This document shows, piece after piece, positions 46,601 to 60,600 of a stretch of DNA of 64,000 nt. The notes under the pieces are model-generated. The model had not been told where the DNA came from and ran no database searches. It worked only from the letters and a program-made list of their open reading frames with translations. Numbering within the stretch: the stretch's first letter is position 1; each line of letters starts with the position of its first letter. The position numbers and the translations under genes were made by a program. The stretch spans positions 12,886,001 to 12,950,000 of the forward strand of contig CM020507.1 in the NCBI GenBank assembly GCA_009823395.1, written 5' to 3'. This DNA is from Thamnaconus septentrionalis. Taxonomy: Eukaryota; Chordata; Actinopteri; Tetraodontiformes; Monacanthidae.

Positions 46601-47545
46601 GCCACTTCGCCACAATGTTATTAATCAGCACCGCAGATTATCTGTACAGTGATTGAATGAAAAAGATTATGGTTGGCTTAAACATACTCATCGTGCGATG
46701 GCGCCATTACGGCAATGTATGCACTCTCATTGCTCTCGTTGCAATCTGCGCTTTAACGTCGCCCTGATCATACTTGATATAACCTGGTTGACATATAGAT
46801 GATTCCGCCTCACACAGCTGGCATCAATCGGTCGGCCAGCTCTCTTTGGAAGGTCCCTTGTTGCCAGAAACCCCAGCATGGTCGGCACCTGCACAGGGAC
46901 GGGCAAAGCATGGGTCCTTGTCGTATGGCGCTCTAATAAGGGCTGCAGCTCGGCACACAGTTCTAAAAGAACCGCCCTCGGGAACCTGAAGCGGATCAGG
47001 AGCTAGTCATAGTCATTAACCAGGAGGCCCTGACAGTCTCCTCTAATTCCTTCCTGTCGAACAGCTCAATGCGCCACGTCCATGAGCTGAAATACGTGGA
47101 TGTAACACGCGTGCTCTCAAATAGAACATCCGTAAATTGGACACAGTGAGAGGGGAAAGAAAAAAAACGGCTTCTCATTAAACAGACGTGCCTCAGTGTT
47201 TCAGTCCATTTGTATAGTTTTCTTTGAATGTATAACATGCTGAGCATACAGCAGCCTTTTGTTTAAACCATCCTGGGGCTTGTTTTGAATTATGAATTAA
47301 AACTGGGTATTTTTCTACAAAGGTTATGTTGTTCTAAACAAAGCAACAGAAAAAAAAGGCATTCATAATACAGAGCCATTTCTTTGTGAAAAATACTTAC
47401 ACTTAGCTAAAGTATTGGAGTATTATGTATGACCAATTTAAAACTGACTGATGATACAAACATTATAAAACAAAGTTGATTGACTGACTGACTAAGGTGG
47501 GTCACCACTTTATTCTTATGAGCTAAGACACATCTGTCAAAAATA
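43628..47545 (+). other. Start of grid2 intron 2
   Basis: No exon is seen. It contains a short CA run at 44618-44640, a G-rich cluster at 45154-45186, a candidate conserved stretch at 45480-45740 and general AT-rich sequence. Exon 3, expected to start by completing an Ala codon and encode CELMNQG-like residues, is not here. Confidence 0.55.
45154..45186 (+). other. G-quadruplex candidate
   Basis: GGTGGGGGTGGTGGTTGGGG, then GGGGACGGGGGG, give at least three long G-runs and two GG steps. Confidence 0.65.
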
Positions 47546-47559
47546 CCCCCCCCCCCCCC
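47546..47559 (+). repeat. Poly-C tract (14) followed by (AC)n
   Basis: Fourteen C then about seven AC units. The minus strand therefore carries a G14 run. Confidence 0.9.
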
Positions 47560-49078
47560 AACACACACACACATAAAAGAAAGGAAACAATATCTGCTGT
47601 GCATTGAAGGGAATCTAGTTGAATTGTTGAAGTTGCTTTTCCTTGAGTTTCTGTAACTTTCTGCACTACAAGAGTCCCACTGACTCAGTTCAGATTTGTC
47701 TGCATTGGTGGCAGAGTCGTCACATGACCCTGTCCCCGTCTGCTGCTGTAGGAGGCCGGCCGATGAATTGATTGCCTGTCTCCTCATCTGCCTGCTTATC
47801 TTTAGATTTGTCCAGCTGACTTGCAGCCTTGGTGGCTTTGCAATACAACATCCACCGTGGCTCCAGTTGACTTATCAGGCCACCTTTTTACAAACGTTTA
47901 GCTGTTTATGTATAAAATTGTAGTTAAGAAAAAAAAGAAGTGTATCATTTATATTAGAAACATATGAGAATAAACTCTCAGAGGTTCTTTAAATCAGTAG
48001 CGTATGGGCTCCTACTGGAAAGCCTCCTACCTGTAAACAGACAGAATCCCGCCGTGGTTTGTAGCGTGATTAACAGCAGGACGATCGGCATCTCTGCACT
48101 GCGGCAGTCGGAAGCAAACAGGTTGGAATTGGCGCCCGCTTTCATTCAGTTTGTCCCGGCAATCTACATGCAATTAGCACCGCGTTTACCGAGGCAGAAG
48201 GTCATTACAGAGTCGGCGGAGGAGAGCAGCTCAGTCGGCGCGGTTCAGAGGTGGGATTAGTCGCCGATCGCAAAGCTTCAAAAAAGTAAAGCGTGAGGTT
48301 AAAGATGCCGCATGGCATTATGGAGCAATTAATTAGGCCGACGTGCTTCCGGAAAGGCGGCGTGGTGGTTACCATCTGACGGGGAGCAGGAAGAGTGGAT
48401 CTCAGTGTTTACGTAACTCACTCACATTTTTGATGTCAACTCGTTTAATCACTTCAACTCGCTGAGACTAACTCAATTTAATTTTAACAAGCGCAAAATC
48501 AACACTCCCAAGATATGGCCACTGGTTTATTCATCGGCATGAATAATTTTTTCTCAACAGCATTTTGTTTATTTTGGGCAGCAATAAATGCCTTTACTTT
48601 TTAATGTCTCGCAAAGGGGAAAAGTTAAATCTCTTTAATTTAAGGGCTGGTTTAGATTCAGGGGGTGAGAAGTTCAGACACTTCAACGTACAGTGTGTTG
48701 CAGTTTATCTTTGCATTTTCTTTTATAATGTGTTGCCATTGTATTATTAGCGACTGTATACATTTGTGAAAACGAAATTAGATGTTTTGTGTTAATTATT
48801 AATTATCATATAATGAGGAAACCACATTATCACCTTCTACATGTTCCCTAATTGTGGTTCTGCCACTTGAGGCCACGTGGCAGTCATTCTCACAGCGCTT
48901 TCACAACATCTCCATAGTAACCAGTGTGAACGCACAACATGGAACAGGTCTCTATTGATGGAAGCAATGAGAGTGCCCTCATTGGGTCTCAAGGTGGTGG
49001 TGGTGGTGGTGTGAGAAATATGACAAGGAGGGGGTCTCAATTGCTGTGTCCGCCTTTGTGTCATCTGTGAATACACAC
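47560..49078 (+). other. Intron 2, candidate conserved noncoding stretch
   Basis: No gene. The interval at 48040-48360 is repeat-free and contains TGTAGCGTGATTAACAGCAG, CATGCAATTAGCACC and GGAGCAATTAATTAGG. A short (GGT)n lies near 48993. Confidence 0.45.
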
Positions 49079-49114
49079 ATGCGCGCACGCACACACACAC
49101 ACACACACACACAC
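49079..49114 (+). repeat. (CA)n microsatellite with CG-rich start
   Basis: ATGCGCGCACGCACAC followed by a pure CA run. Confidence 0.9.
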
Positions 49115-49140
49115 TCACCTGTTTACATCGCTGTCTCTCC

Positions 49141-49229
49141 TCAGCAAGCACTGCTGTGTGATTGGCTGACTAGCTACTGGTGTTACTAAGCAATTGAACA
49201 CTTTACCTAACAAAGTGGCCAGCAGGTTT
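49141..49229 (-). mobile_element. Tc1-like terminal fragment
   Basis: GCTGTGTGATTGGCTGACTA, then TGTTACTAAGCAATTGAACA and CTTTACCTAACAAAGTGGCC with AGCAGG, follows the subterminal text of the same Tc1-like family (CCATGTGATTGGCTGATTAG ... GCAGTTGAACAGGTGTACCT, then AATAAAGTGGCCGGTGAGTG). Only about 90 bp of one end remains, in the same orientation as the 16385-16815 relic. No transposase is present. Confidence 0.65.
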
Positions 49230-50160
49230 GTGCATTCGTAACAAGGTGACCTTGATTACAAAAATATGATACAGGACACAAACTATTAAACCGACCTTCC
49301 CATTCCCAAACCTACATCTACATTTGCCAACCTCGGAAGAAAAAAGAGATGTTCCGCGTTCTGGTCAAAGTCCAATTTGAATGTGATTTTGCTGGGACGG
49401 AATTTCAGACTTGAACCATCTCTTCCAAGTGTTGAGCACATTTTTATGCTCAAAACGCTTCAGTCGTGCTTGAAGATGGATTTCAAGGGGCTGCTGTTGC
49501 AAAATGGGGGATGGATGTAGCACTGATAACGCGCCCCATCTTCCAGAGTTCTTAATTAAAGTTCAGATGGATTAGAGTGAGTGAAATTTATAATTAAAAG
49601 ACTTGTGGACTTTTCACTTTATCTATCCTGACACAGTGGCACTCTGTTATTCAGAGGAACGATCTGATACAGTGCCGAAGTCAGCATGACGCCGCTGGCT
49701 GCGGGCTGGGAGAGTCGCTCGACTGCCAGAGTGTGATGAGAATAACTAACAGGGTCTTTGTGGGGTTTGATGCCGTGACAATGTAAACACACACACAAAA
49801 AAACAAAAACAAAACATTGAGCATTCCTCCCTCGTCTGATTTGGGGGCAGAATTTTAGTTTTCAGGCTGGCAAACGGAGAGCTTGGAAGGGTTCTTTTCA
49901 TGAAAAACTGACCTTTTCAGCCCTCTAACATGTTTTTAGCATTACTGGCGTGACAACCAGTGCACCAAGCACAAAAAATGACAACTTGAGAATTTCTAGA
50001 TGGACTAGCTTTTTCAGTGCTACTGCTCTAAAACAAGCCGTTGGGATTTTGCTTGACTTTCTACGTCACAAGTTGAGCTGATTATCACATGAACACCTCT
50101 GCAGATTTATTTCTGTTTAAATGTGGCGAAGACGTCACTGCATGGCAACCAGTAGTCATC

Positions 50161-50162
<2 letters not shown>
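49230..50162 (+). other. Intron 2, nothing recognised
   Basis: Noncoding AT-richer sequence with an A-rich run near 49795-49815. Confidence 0.5.

Positions 50163-50210
<48 letters not shown>
50163..50210 (+). repeat. (TG)n microsatellite
   Basis: About 24 TG units, uninterrupted. Confidence 0.95.
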
Positions 50211-50217
<7 letters not shown>

Positions 50218-51449
50218 GCCTTCCTGTTTGAAGCGATCTTATTTTCATCCTGCTCAGTGATTGATGGGGTCTGGGTGTGGCTGAACGAGCTGTTGCAGGG
50301 AAGCAGCCTGCATGAAAATCGCGATGACAAAGAAAACCGACAGAGCAGCGGCACAAAAGTGGCTTTTACACTTTGCTATTTCAGAATTCAATCACTTCCC
50401 TTGGCAAACATTTGCAGTTCAAGGCACTTTTGACTCATCTCTCTCCACACGGACGGACTTTGTCTGCGTTGGTGTTGTCATTTTTTGTTTCATTCTTAAA
50501 ACTGGGTGACTGAAACGCTTGCGTAAGTGACGATGCAGGTGAGTCGCTCACTGCAGCTTCCTGTTGTTTCAAACCACAAACGTGTGCGAGAAAAGAGGCA
50601 AGTCGATGGAACTCTGCGCTTGGTGGTTTCCTGTACATTTAAACAGGAGCATCATTTATTTATGGCACCTCATGGCTCTCCTCTGCGTCTCGTCCCTCCT
50701 CGACAGCTGCTGCATGTCCTCCGTCGCTCCGCCTAAAGCGCATATACCCTCGCAATTAGCTGCCACGGACGCGAGGAAACCGATCTCATTGGCTCTCGCC
50801 CCACACTTGACTCCGTACTGCTCTGTTTTTCTTTTACTTTTCCTCGTTCATCATCTACACCTTTGCGCACACAATCCATCCAGAAGCATCTTGTTAGCCG
50901 CCGCCGTCGCCGCAGAGACCAAAGAGTTCTCGCCTCCTTTGTTAGCAGCGTGAGAGTCCTTTCATCAGGACCCTTTATCCGGCTTTGCTCGCAAACGCTG
51001 CCACGCACGTATGTTGCAGGGAGGGACATCTGTGTGATTTTTGTCTACTCTCCTCTTTGTACTTTTTCTATGCCAAAGCAAAAAAACAAAAACAAAAAGT
51101 TTGATTCAGAGACATTTAGCCCTGTGTTCTCCAGCTGAGTACCGCTGCCACATTGTTGCCGATTCTTTGCCGCTAATCAGGATGAGGTTGGCCGTCTCAA
51201 ATTGTTTACCACGCAGGCGACGGCCGGGGCCATGAATGTCTGTGGATGCGATTATTTTTTTTTTCTGGAGTCCAGCGTTCAGTGAGGAGGGAGCAGATGG
51301 CAGCAGACATTCAGCGCTTTCAATCCGCCCCTCTGTGTCTTGGCGGTGGGTCTGTTGATGCTTTCCTAGATAGGAAGTTTCATTTGAATGGAGGTCAGGA
51401 GTGCGTGAAAGGTTTCCTTCCTGCCCCTACTGAGTATTGACTAGGGTGG
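50211..51449 (+). other. Intron 2, nothing firm recognised
   Basis: Noncoding. Several frames of 90-129 codons overlap on both strands at 50560-51140 with no domain. Short CGCCGCCGTCGCC near 50898. Confidence 0.5.
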
Positions 51450-51491
51450 CACGCGCGCGCGCGCACACACACACACACACACACGCACGCA
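51450..51491 (+). repeat. (CG)n(CA)n compound repeat
   Basis: ACGCGCGCGCGCGCACACAC continuing as CA. A perfect alternating purine-pyrimidine tract with a CG core, the best Z-DNA candidate in the window. Confidence 0.9.
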
Positions 51492-54400
51492 GCCTCTTGT
51501 CTTTGTGTCAGCCTCTGTGGCTGCTTGACAGCCAGCTTCCCCTCTCCACATTGCAAAAAAGACGGTCCTTCACTCCAGATTAAACAAGTTCACAGCGAAA
51601 ATGTATTTTTTTCCTTCTTTCCCTCTTCTTGCAGTTTCATTATGAAAGAGCAGCTGTGCTTTAACTGAAAAATGGAAAATTTCAAGCCTTTTGCCCCCAT
51701 GACTTCACATCGAGTACTTCCTATTTGCCAACGGGACTCCAGCAGAGAGGTTAGACCTTTTCTGGCACGGTGCAGCTCCAGCAGTGAACTACCAAGGCAT
51801 AAATACAGGGAAAACTGGACTTACTATGCTGTGAAACGGGCATGAATAACCTCGCTGCCACCAATGTGCACCTTGTCGTCGCCCTGGCCAGAGCTGAAGC
51901 ATTAAAAACAAGCCAACAATTGTATGAAAATTGAAACAAAACAAAAAAAAAAAAGATCTTGCATGTTCGTGTCTTTATGGTCACCACTCATTTCTAGAAT
52001 TTTGTCTCGCGTTAGCTCCACCTTTTCCCTCTGAAGGCTGGTGAGAGGTTGTGTATTGAGGCCCATCCTCTTAGGTGCTCACTGCAGTGTTCATTTGCAT
52101 TGCATGCCGGGCACCGAGGGACATGGATGGGAATGCCTCAGTGTCGGCACAGCCTGGCTTGAGACTCTGACAATCAATCCCTCCTCCAGTTCTAAGAGGT
52201 GTCCGTGCAGCTAAATGCAAGGAAGCATTGGGCACAACAGGATTCCCTAATTTTAAAGGGCTGCAAGGCTCCATGCTGAGAATCAACAAAGGCACTCGAC
52301 AGCCTGGATCTGCTAGATGTTGTTGAGGAAGTCAACCAGTGCATTTTTTTGTTGTCGTCGCTGCTATTGCCTGATTTGCAGAAAATTAACACTGCATGTT
52401 TCGGGTTAGGACTTGACATAAGTTTGAGCTGTTCACCTACAAATACTCAAACACACCATGCCTGCACAAACCTCCATAGACTATCGTCATAGGCTATCAT
52501 CACTGTTTTTTTTACCGCTTGATTTGAACGTCAATCAGTGTTTCAGGATCAGGATTTTTTTTTTTTCTTTTTAAATGCACAAGGGAACAAATACAGAGAT
52601 CTAAAAGCCTGTGAGTAACTTCCCCTCTTGCCAAGCCATCTTTATGGCTGTGGGAAACTGTGTGAACACACAACGGCCGAATGATGCTACGGAGGCGATG
52701 CTAAAAGACAACACAAAAGCACCGTGCTCGCTGACACAGTCCCGCTGCAACACTTCTGTTTCGGAGTCATAAACTACACAAGCAGGGAGCAGCCACAAAA
52801 CAACAACAACAAAAAAATCCTTTTCTGTGATTTGATTTGATTCTTTTTGGATAAAAAGGGCTCTCGTGTGGGCTAACCGCCTTTCAACACGATGGAATCC
52901 AAGGTTCTGCTGGCAGGAGAGCTGAATGTATTAGAAAAAAAAAGTATGAAAGGATATTTGAAACCGTAAAGAAATTTCATCCTTGCTGCTTTGCCTTTAT
53001 GAAAGGTTCTGGGGGGAAAACACACAAACACAAGCGCGTAAGTGCTGCTCAGAGCTTTCAGAGATGAAGACAGAAGGAGGCCAGACGGCAGGTAGGAGGA
53101 GTAACATGGTGTTTGTTTAATTTTTAATAGGATGCTAACAGTTTATGTGGAAATTTAATTAGAGTCATGTCCCATGTATTTTTTTTTTTTTTATCACCGT
53201 CTAACCTCAACAAAAAAATTAAAAAACATGCTACCCTGTTTTTAGGTGTGGCAGTCTTTCAATTTTTTCATTGCAATGTCCTTGTTTCACTCCTCCAGAG
53301 TCTCGCCATCCCTCCCCCATTTATCACTGGGGAAATAATTATAGGCCTCCCCCGGACTGATGGTTGCTGCCCCACTGACAGGCTGTCAGTCAAACTGCAG
53401 GGTTGCCGTAGCTCAAACCTCTCCCTGACAAATGAGTGGCAAACATAAATCACCACGGAACTGGTGGCGGTAAATGCAAAGGCAACATGATTATCAAGGG
53501 TATTTCACTGCTTTCCCCCCGCCCCCCTTTTTCCCACTTGGGAGCCGTTAGTGGCCGGCAACATGCAAGTAGCTGCACACACATATGTGCCCGCACGTGC
53601 GAACAGTAGAGCGGCAAAGGTCGCCGGGGTCAAGCCGGCGGACGGCGAGCTGGCCGAGCGACGGGATGCACTTTAATGAAACACTCGCAGAAGTGAATTC
53701 ACCGGCTGCAGCTTCCAGAGACGCACATAAAGAGATTTCAGAGGCGGCTACAGAGGTGCAGGGTGGGTAGGTGGGGGAGCGGGGAGGGGTGAAATGAGAG
53801 GTGGGGTGAGACGGAGAGGAGAGGAATAAAATGATATGAGCCTTGGCCTTGGCACCTTCAGGAATCAGAAGGGGTGACGGGAGGCGGGAACTTGTGGAAG
53901 CGAGAAGTTGCACCATTAAACTTTTTCTCCTTTTGTTGCATGTGGCCTCCTGCCGGGATGTCAGTGATCATTAAAATGTCAGTACCTTGTCAGGCACGAC
54001 GGCAAATCATTTACGCAGCCTTACACACGGCTGTTCAAAAACACGGAAGAAAGTGAGGCCTTCACTTTCCCAGTCTTCCATCAACAGTGGGGAATGGAAG
54101 AGGCGCTCTTTGAGGGGCAGTGAAAGCAAAACAAAGACAGCATATATATTTACAGACACAGATATTTGAAGATCCCGTATTCTTTAAAATTGTCTCCATC
54201 AATGTTTTTGGAAAGTCTTCTTTGGAAACCCCAAAACTACGAGTCAGTGCTTTGTGATTTCACAAAGGGTGGCGATTCCTCGTTCAGGTTGGTGAAAACT
54301 CCCAGCCAGGTCTGTTTTTTTTTTTTTATTGTTCCCACTGCAAACACGCTGGAAGCGAAGCATTTTTCCAGTAGCCGGTAAACTTTTAGGATAGTAAATC

Positions 54401-54631
54401 AGGTGAGGCTGCTCTGCTGAAGGCCACAAGAAAAAAAAAAGAAAAAGGAAAAGGCCGTGATATGAGACCTTTTACAGGACGAGCCTTCAGAAGTTTGCAG
54501 TCGTTTCAGCAGCAAAAATCAATCTGGGTGAAGTTCTTCGCTTTTATTTGGATTGTTTGATATTTATGTTCTCATACCAGGCCCATATCTCCTGCTTTCA
54601 AATGGCCATCACAAATGCCAGGTGACAAAGT
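51492..54631 (+). other. Intron 2, no gene recognised
   Basis: A/T runs lie near 51940, 52553, 53175 and 54308. A CpG-richer patch lies at 53590-53670 and a polypurine patch at 53755-53890. No exon is supported. Confidence 0.5.
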
Positions 54632-54648
54632 AAAAAAAAAAAAAAAAA
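54632..54648 (+). repeat. Poly-A tract (17)
   Basis: A pure A run. Confidence 0.85.
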
Positions 54649-57600
54649 CACAGGTTGCCACACGTCTTTTCAGTCTTATTCCTCCACATCAGAGCCGCAG
54701 TCCTTAATCCCAAGGTCCGAAGCTGCTGGCGCTTGAAGATGACCTCAGGATATCGCCTCAGCTTGGAGAAAGCGCCTTGATATCTTCATCCTGTATTTAT
54801 TAGGGTATATTAGAGATCTAAGGTGGAACCCCCGAGATCCTTGATGTCGTCAGAAGTTTGGCCGAGAGGTCGAAAGGTATTACGGCCGCTTGTGATGTAC
54901 TCGCTCGCAGCTGAGCCGCAGATTTAAACTTTAGACCAAGACTCTTGAAGTGATCTATCAGTGTTTTTTTATTTGAAGTGGGCTTCTTCTATACGGTACG
55001 TGTGTATAGTAGGTATATTAGCGGCAGGTCAGGCTTTAAGCGCGGGGCGGCTGGGATTTGTGTTGCGGCTGATATGGTGGTGAAAATATACAGTTACACC
55101 TCACGTTTCTTCCTCATCTTCTTCTTCTGAGATGCAGCCGATGGACTTGAGAGTTAATTCGCTGTCAGAGCTTTGATGTGCTGCCTTCAAAAGAAGCAAC
55201 AAAAACCAACTAAAACCGGCGCTCAAATTCAACCACGTTGACTGGATCAGTGGTTCCGTGTGTTGCAAATGCATGGGACTTCCTGCATGAACTGGAGTAG
55301 AGGGAGGTTGTTGTCTCTTTTCGAAGCCCTCAAGTGTTCGATTCTTCAGTCCCTGTGTCGCCTGCCCTCTACACTGCTCTTCACCCAAGTTTTAGGCGGA
55401 CGGAAAAAGAGGCTCAATAAAATTATAGACAAAGACATTAAGCGTGCACGAGTCTCTGCGGACACCTACCTTCTTACCCTCCAGGTGGCGGCTGGAGCCG
55501 GAGCCGCAGAGGCATAAAGGACGTAGTTACCAGACAGGGGAAAGCACTTAGTTCCTCCTTCACACCTTTTAGTCAGGAAGCTTCCTGCGAGTTGGGCAGG
55601 GAGAATAGAACGAGCACTACAAGGCGGCGGGGAACAACACAGGGGTGAGGAGGTTAGAGAAGGTGGATAATGAGAAGAGGAGGAGGAAAAGTGGCACAAT
55701 CTCACCGCGCTGGAGCCAGAGGATAGGAACGAAGGTGAGAAATCGAGGAGGGGGGGTTCTTTAGGGTGTTTGTGTGACTTTTTTTTCCTATGCAGCAGCC
55801 TCTGGTTTGAGAGCCAAACTCTTACAATGCAGATTTGCTGCCTTGTATTTGTGCTCCTCTTCGGTGTCATTGCTTGGTCTGGACCAAAGCAGTTCAGACC
55901 AACGTGACGACCAAAGGCCAACGTGAAAGATCACCCAGACTCTGATACGGATCAAACAACTGAACTCTGGTCCGCCAAAAAACTGTGGTCTCCCCTTGCA
56001 AGTGAATAGTGGTGGTTTGTGGTTGTAAAGCCACTTTCTGGGACACAACTACCGTCTCCATCTCAGTAGAATTTGCAACAGTGGCCGTGTTTGGATTAGT
56101 GAAGACTGTAATTCGAAGAGGTCTCCAGGCTTTCGGATCTGCTTGTGAAGGACCGCGGCTGAGATGATGAGGGTGAGATGGTGGTGGAAAACCAAAGCCG
56201 GCATCTTCCAGTAAAGAAAACGAAAGGGAGTCGAAAAGAGGGAGGTGGGAACCAGGTCAGAGAATTTAAAGTTTACATGTGCCGTGTTGCCTCATGAATA
56301 AGTTGGCGTTCCTTCATGAATAATGCGTTCGGGGCATCCACACCGATTGTCTTGGAGGCTTAAGTGGGGACAAACTAGACTTAATGGGCGTAGAGAGGAG
56401 AAAGGGAAGGTGTTGAAAAGTTTGACGCAAAGCGCTGCTCAGTACGCTGAGAGGTAAAAATGGAGCAGACTGTGGAAGTTGGTGAGAGGAGGAAAGGAAA
56501 GGGAACCGTGGCGGATTAAACATTCAAGAGGTAAACACAGGGCGAAAGTTGCTGCATTACACTGCGTAAGCGGTTGCCTTCTGTGTACGGAACAGTTCAA
56601 GGCCACCGCAGTCCATACACTCACTCAGATTAGCCTACATAAACACATCAAGTATGCAGAAGCTCCTAATAAATGAAATCCAAACGCCGACCCAAAGCCA
56701 AAATGCTGCTGCAGTAAAATAAGCATCATGCTTGTACAAGAAGTAGAGCAAAGTTATTGTACTTACCACTTATTATCACCCCCACCTTAATGTGCCTTTA
56801 CTCTCCACTAAAGCCTTCAGGCTAAAATAGGAAGTTGTGAGAAAAAATGAAAAGGTCAAATGATGTCATTTTGATTCAATGTTCTCACTCTGTAGGTTAA
56901 ACAAAAAAAGGTCCTTTCTTCCGTATTTCTCACATGCACACACACAGAGCTGAAAGCACAGCAAATAGTTTAAATGCTGCGACACATCCGACTCAAGCAG
57001 ACCTTATAGACCTCTGCCGCCTGTCAGACTTATCGCTTCAATTTTCTAATAAGGGAATAAAAAAATAGGAGATGACTAAAGAGAATTTTTGCATGAAAAT
57101 TGTCTCATTTCTTTGAAGGCCCTGCTTGCTTTGCTGCTGAAGAACGATGAGCAACGTTGGAGCAATTTGTGCAGTTTGTCAAAGTGAGGCTTTCCTGTGA
57201 AAACTGACCGAAAAGAAAATGCAACAGTTTTTCTCCAGAAGTACACTGTGTGAAATCTCCTAAGAGCCTAAGATCTCCATTGACAATCATTCTGGGGCTA
57301 ATCTAGGTGATGGTGTAAAATCCGTTGAGATTCCTCTTATCGCTTCACTGTTTGTGCTTTCCTGAGTGCAGCGTTTCTCACGCGCTGCCTTGAGATTGCC
57401 GCGGTACCTGTGATCTTCACGGCAATTTGAGCGAGACGCAAGTTTAGATTTTAACTGAGCCCACGGTTTATCGCGGTGTATTTGCATGCCGTATCGGATC
57501 CGGACGGGCTGGGGGTCGGGGCGAGGCGGGGAGTGCGGTAGCTCGGCAGGACCGTTGCATAGCTGGAAGGTGGGAAGAATAAAAAAAGGGATATAAAACC

Positions 57601-60600
57601 TAATTGTTTTGCCGGTGGGAGGGCATAGAAGGTGATTTGGGGGAGCGGCGAGGCAGTGAGAAAAGATCTGGGTGGAATAGCTAAGAAGAGCTGTGCTGCG
57701 AGAGGCACCTGGGATGAAATGAAATGACGGGGTTGGGAAAAAGGAGCAAAGGCGAAGGAGCGGAGTGGATGATGAGGGAGGGCTGCGGGTGGAGGATGAG
57801 AGCGGCTCTGAAGAGAAGAGGAGGAAGCGTCGGGGTGTTTGCTGTGTATCATCAGGGGAGCGCGGCGGTTAGAGGATTGCGATGCGCTGTCTGTTGAACA
57901 CTAATGGCCTCCTGGTTTCTGGGAGGAGGTGCCTGCTGCTCGCCGTCGCTGGGCCTGGATTTTATCGCCCTGTTCCTCCGGGGGAGGTGGGACTGGGTGG
58001 GACACTGACGGTAACGCTGTTAAAAAAGAGGCAATCTGGCAACTCATAACAGCTGGTCACATTTTAGCAACGCCCCGCGACCTCGCCACCAACGGAAGGT
58101 CCGTCTCTTCTTGCTTGGTGGTTATGAGAGTTTTAATTGGTGTCGACTCATTTTGAGTCAAACTGCTGTGTTTGAATTAATGATGTTCGTGAGTCCCAAA
58201 GCGGATTATTCAGACTGACTCTTCCTTACTGCCTAGCAGGATGGGACCGTCTGAGCAGTATGGTGATGTGTTTTCTTTTTATCCCCCATGATTTATGGAC
58301 TCCAATGAGTCCTTGACCATGATAGGCTTCCATCGGGTCAGAAAATGACACCAAAGCCTGCATTGACATGGTGGTGAGTCATGAATGGGAAAACTTCTTG
58401 GTTTTGGGTGAACTGTGCCTTCAAGCTTTGTTGCTAATGCTGCTGTCGCTACCACAGGCTATATTAGGCTCTATTTGCAGCCAGGTCCACTCTAAGGAAG
58501 AGACATTTGTGTCCACGCATCGCATCCAGTTCATTTAATATCTAGTCTCTCGCAAAGGGACGCCCCCACATGGCGGCTGTTGGCGTGACGATATCTACCC
58601 ACCAATCCTTTTCATCATTTAAAGAATCCTCCGCCCGGCGGGACGCAGCTGGGACCAGGTCGGCGAAAAACATTGCGATGTTGTCGGCTTTGCTCCGCGC
58701 TCACATGCAACTTCGGGATGTGGCGCGCCTAAATAGTTTGTGACAACTTACACGGCGTAGGTGGATCCAAGGACCAGCGCGCTCACACTCGGCTGCCTTC
58801 CCGTAATGTCAGTGCTGCTCTCGGCTTTCTTAACTCTCGACCAAACTACCCCCCCATCCCCCTCCCTCCACCGCACCCCCATCTTCTGCCGCCAGCGCGA
58901 TCTGCACAACACTGCGAAAGAGAAGCGTGGCAAAAGAATACATTACAAATGGCAACTAATCAGTAATTAGCAAGTGTGTCTTTGCATTTAGGATAATTAT
59001 TACTTGGACATATTCATTTACAGCGAGGCTCCAAAGAGTCCAGACCCCAGCCTTTAAAAGTTTGAAACACTGACCCGAGCTGAACGACTGAAGTAATGGG
59101 TCATAAAAAACCAGTGGCCCACTCTCACACTCTGCACACTTTAATTGAATTAGTCTCTCCACAGTGCGGTGCACACTGGCTGCGTGAGTCAAGGGAAGAT
59201 CGAGATTGAGTTTGAGTGCGTTGAGCGTGTGTGTTTGTGTGTTTGTGTGTTCCCCGAGGCAGTGCAACATCTAAATACTGAGTATGAAAGTGTTTTTATT
59301 AAAATTTGAGTGCATTGTTTTGACAGTTAGTGTTTGTATTGGCATCAGTAAGAACCCTAGTACTGCGTGCGTCACAACAAAGTCGCTGATTTGAAGATAA
59401 ACTGCCGACGACTTAAAGGAAAAGTTTTGGATTATAATCAAGCTAACCGTGCTTTTTAAATTCTGCTTTTATAGCTACAAGTTTGTCAAATTCCTTTTCT
59501 TTCTTTCTCTCACGGCAATATTCTCCTGACCTGTGTGACTGTGTCTGAACTCGGCAAACACCACTTTAATTCCTCCTGAATAAGAAATGACACTCTTAAT
59601 GGGTTTTCGAAGAGTGGGTGACTTTGCAGCGAGCTAATTTCGCCTGGCAAACATGATTCCTGAGGTGAATGGATAAATTTGGCCCCTGGGTAGGATTACT
59701 CTGTGAAAATACACACACTTCACACATTTCTCCGTGACCTTGATCAGTCAATCGGGGTGTTTTGCTAACTATTCATAGCAGTGGCGGAGGCAGCAATTGC
59801 ACTTTGAGTCGGCTATGTTTTCCTGGAAATGAATACTTAAAATGAAAGTAGATTAAAACTGAAGGAGCAACAGACAATCTGACACATGTAGTTTGCGTGA
59901 CGAAGACGACGACAACAACTAGTGCTACGACGAGCCACCGACCTCTCCCACATGGTAAGAGTTGTCAACGTAGGATTGGACAGCAGTGACCATATGGGAG
60001 GGGCTTAGCAAAGGGGCCAGTTATGTTCCAGAGGCTTCTGCCAGCTTGTGTTGCCAATTTTTGTTATAATCAGATGACAATTTAGACATTTAATGACAAT
60101 AAATCAAATTTACACGTACTTCTGTGCTTACATGAGTTATTTTTTGGATCTTTTAAGATTTTTTTTCTACGCAGCTGATTCATGAGAAGGAATGTCGTTT
60201 GTGCGCGATGCTGCCAACCTTTCATACTCAGAAGCAGACAAACACATTTAATTGGCTCCACGGTTCCAACGGCGGCGACCGAGAGCATCAGTTTAAAGTC
60301 ATAATCAACTTTAAATCCACACTAAGATAAACATTACCCAACGCTCCCCGCTTTCCTCCCTCAGGAGGAAGGAACGGTGCCTCGGTGATGTGCGAACCCG
60401 GCGCAGCGGTGAAATAATTGCCACAAACATGTTTGCTAATGTGGCGGCGGCGCACAAAAGGGAAGTTTGTTTGTCCGGGGTAGTGGCGCACCGCCGGGAG
60501 ACGGTTAAAAGCAGATTGCGATGCAGCCCATGTGACTGCTGGAAGAGCTGAACCCGCCCCCCCGCCCTCCCTCACTTGGCTGCCCTCACAGCCAAAAGCC

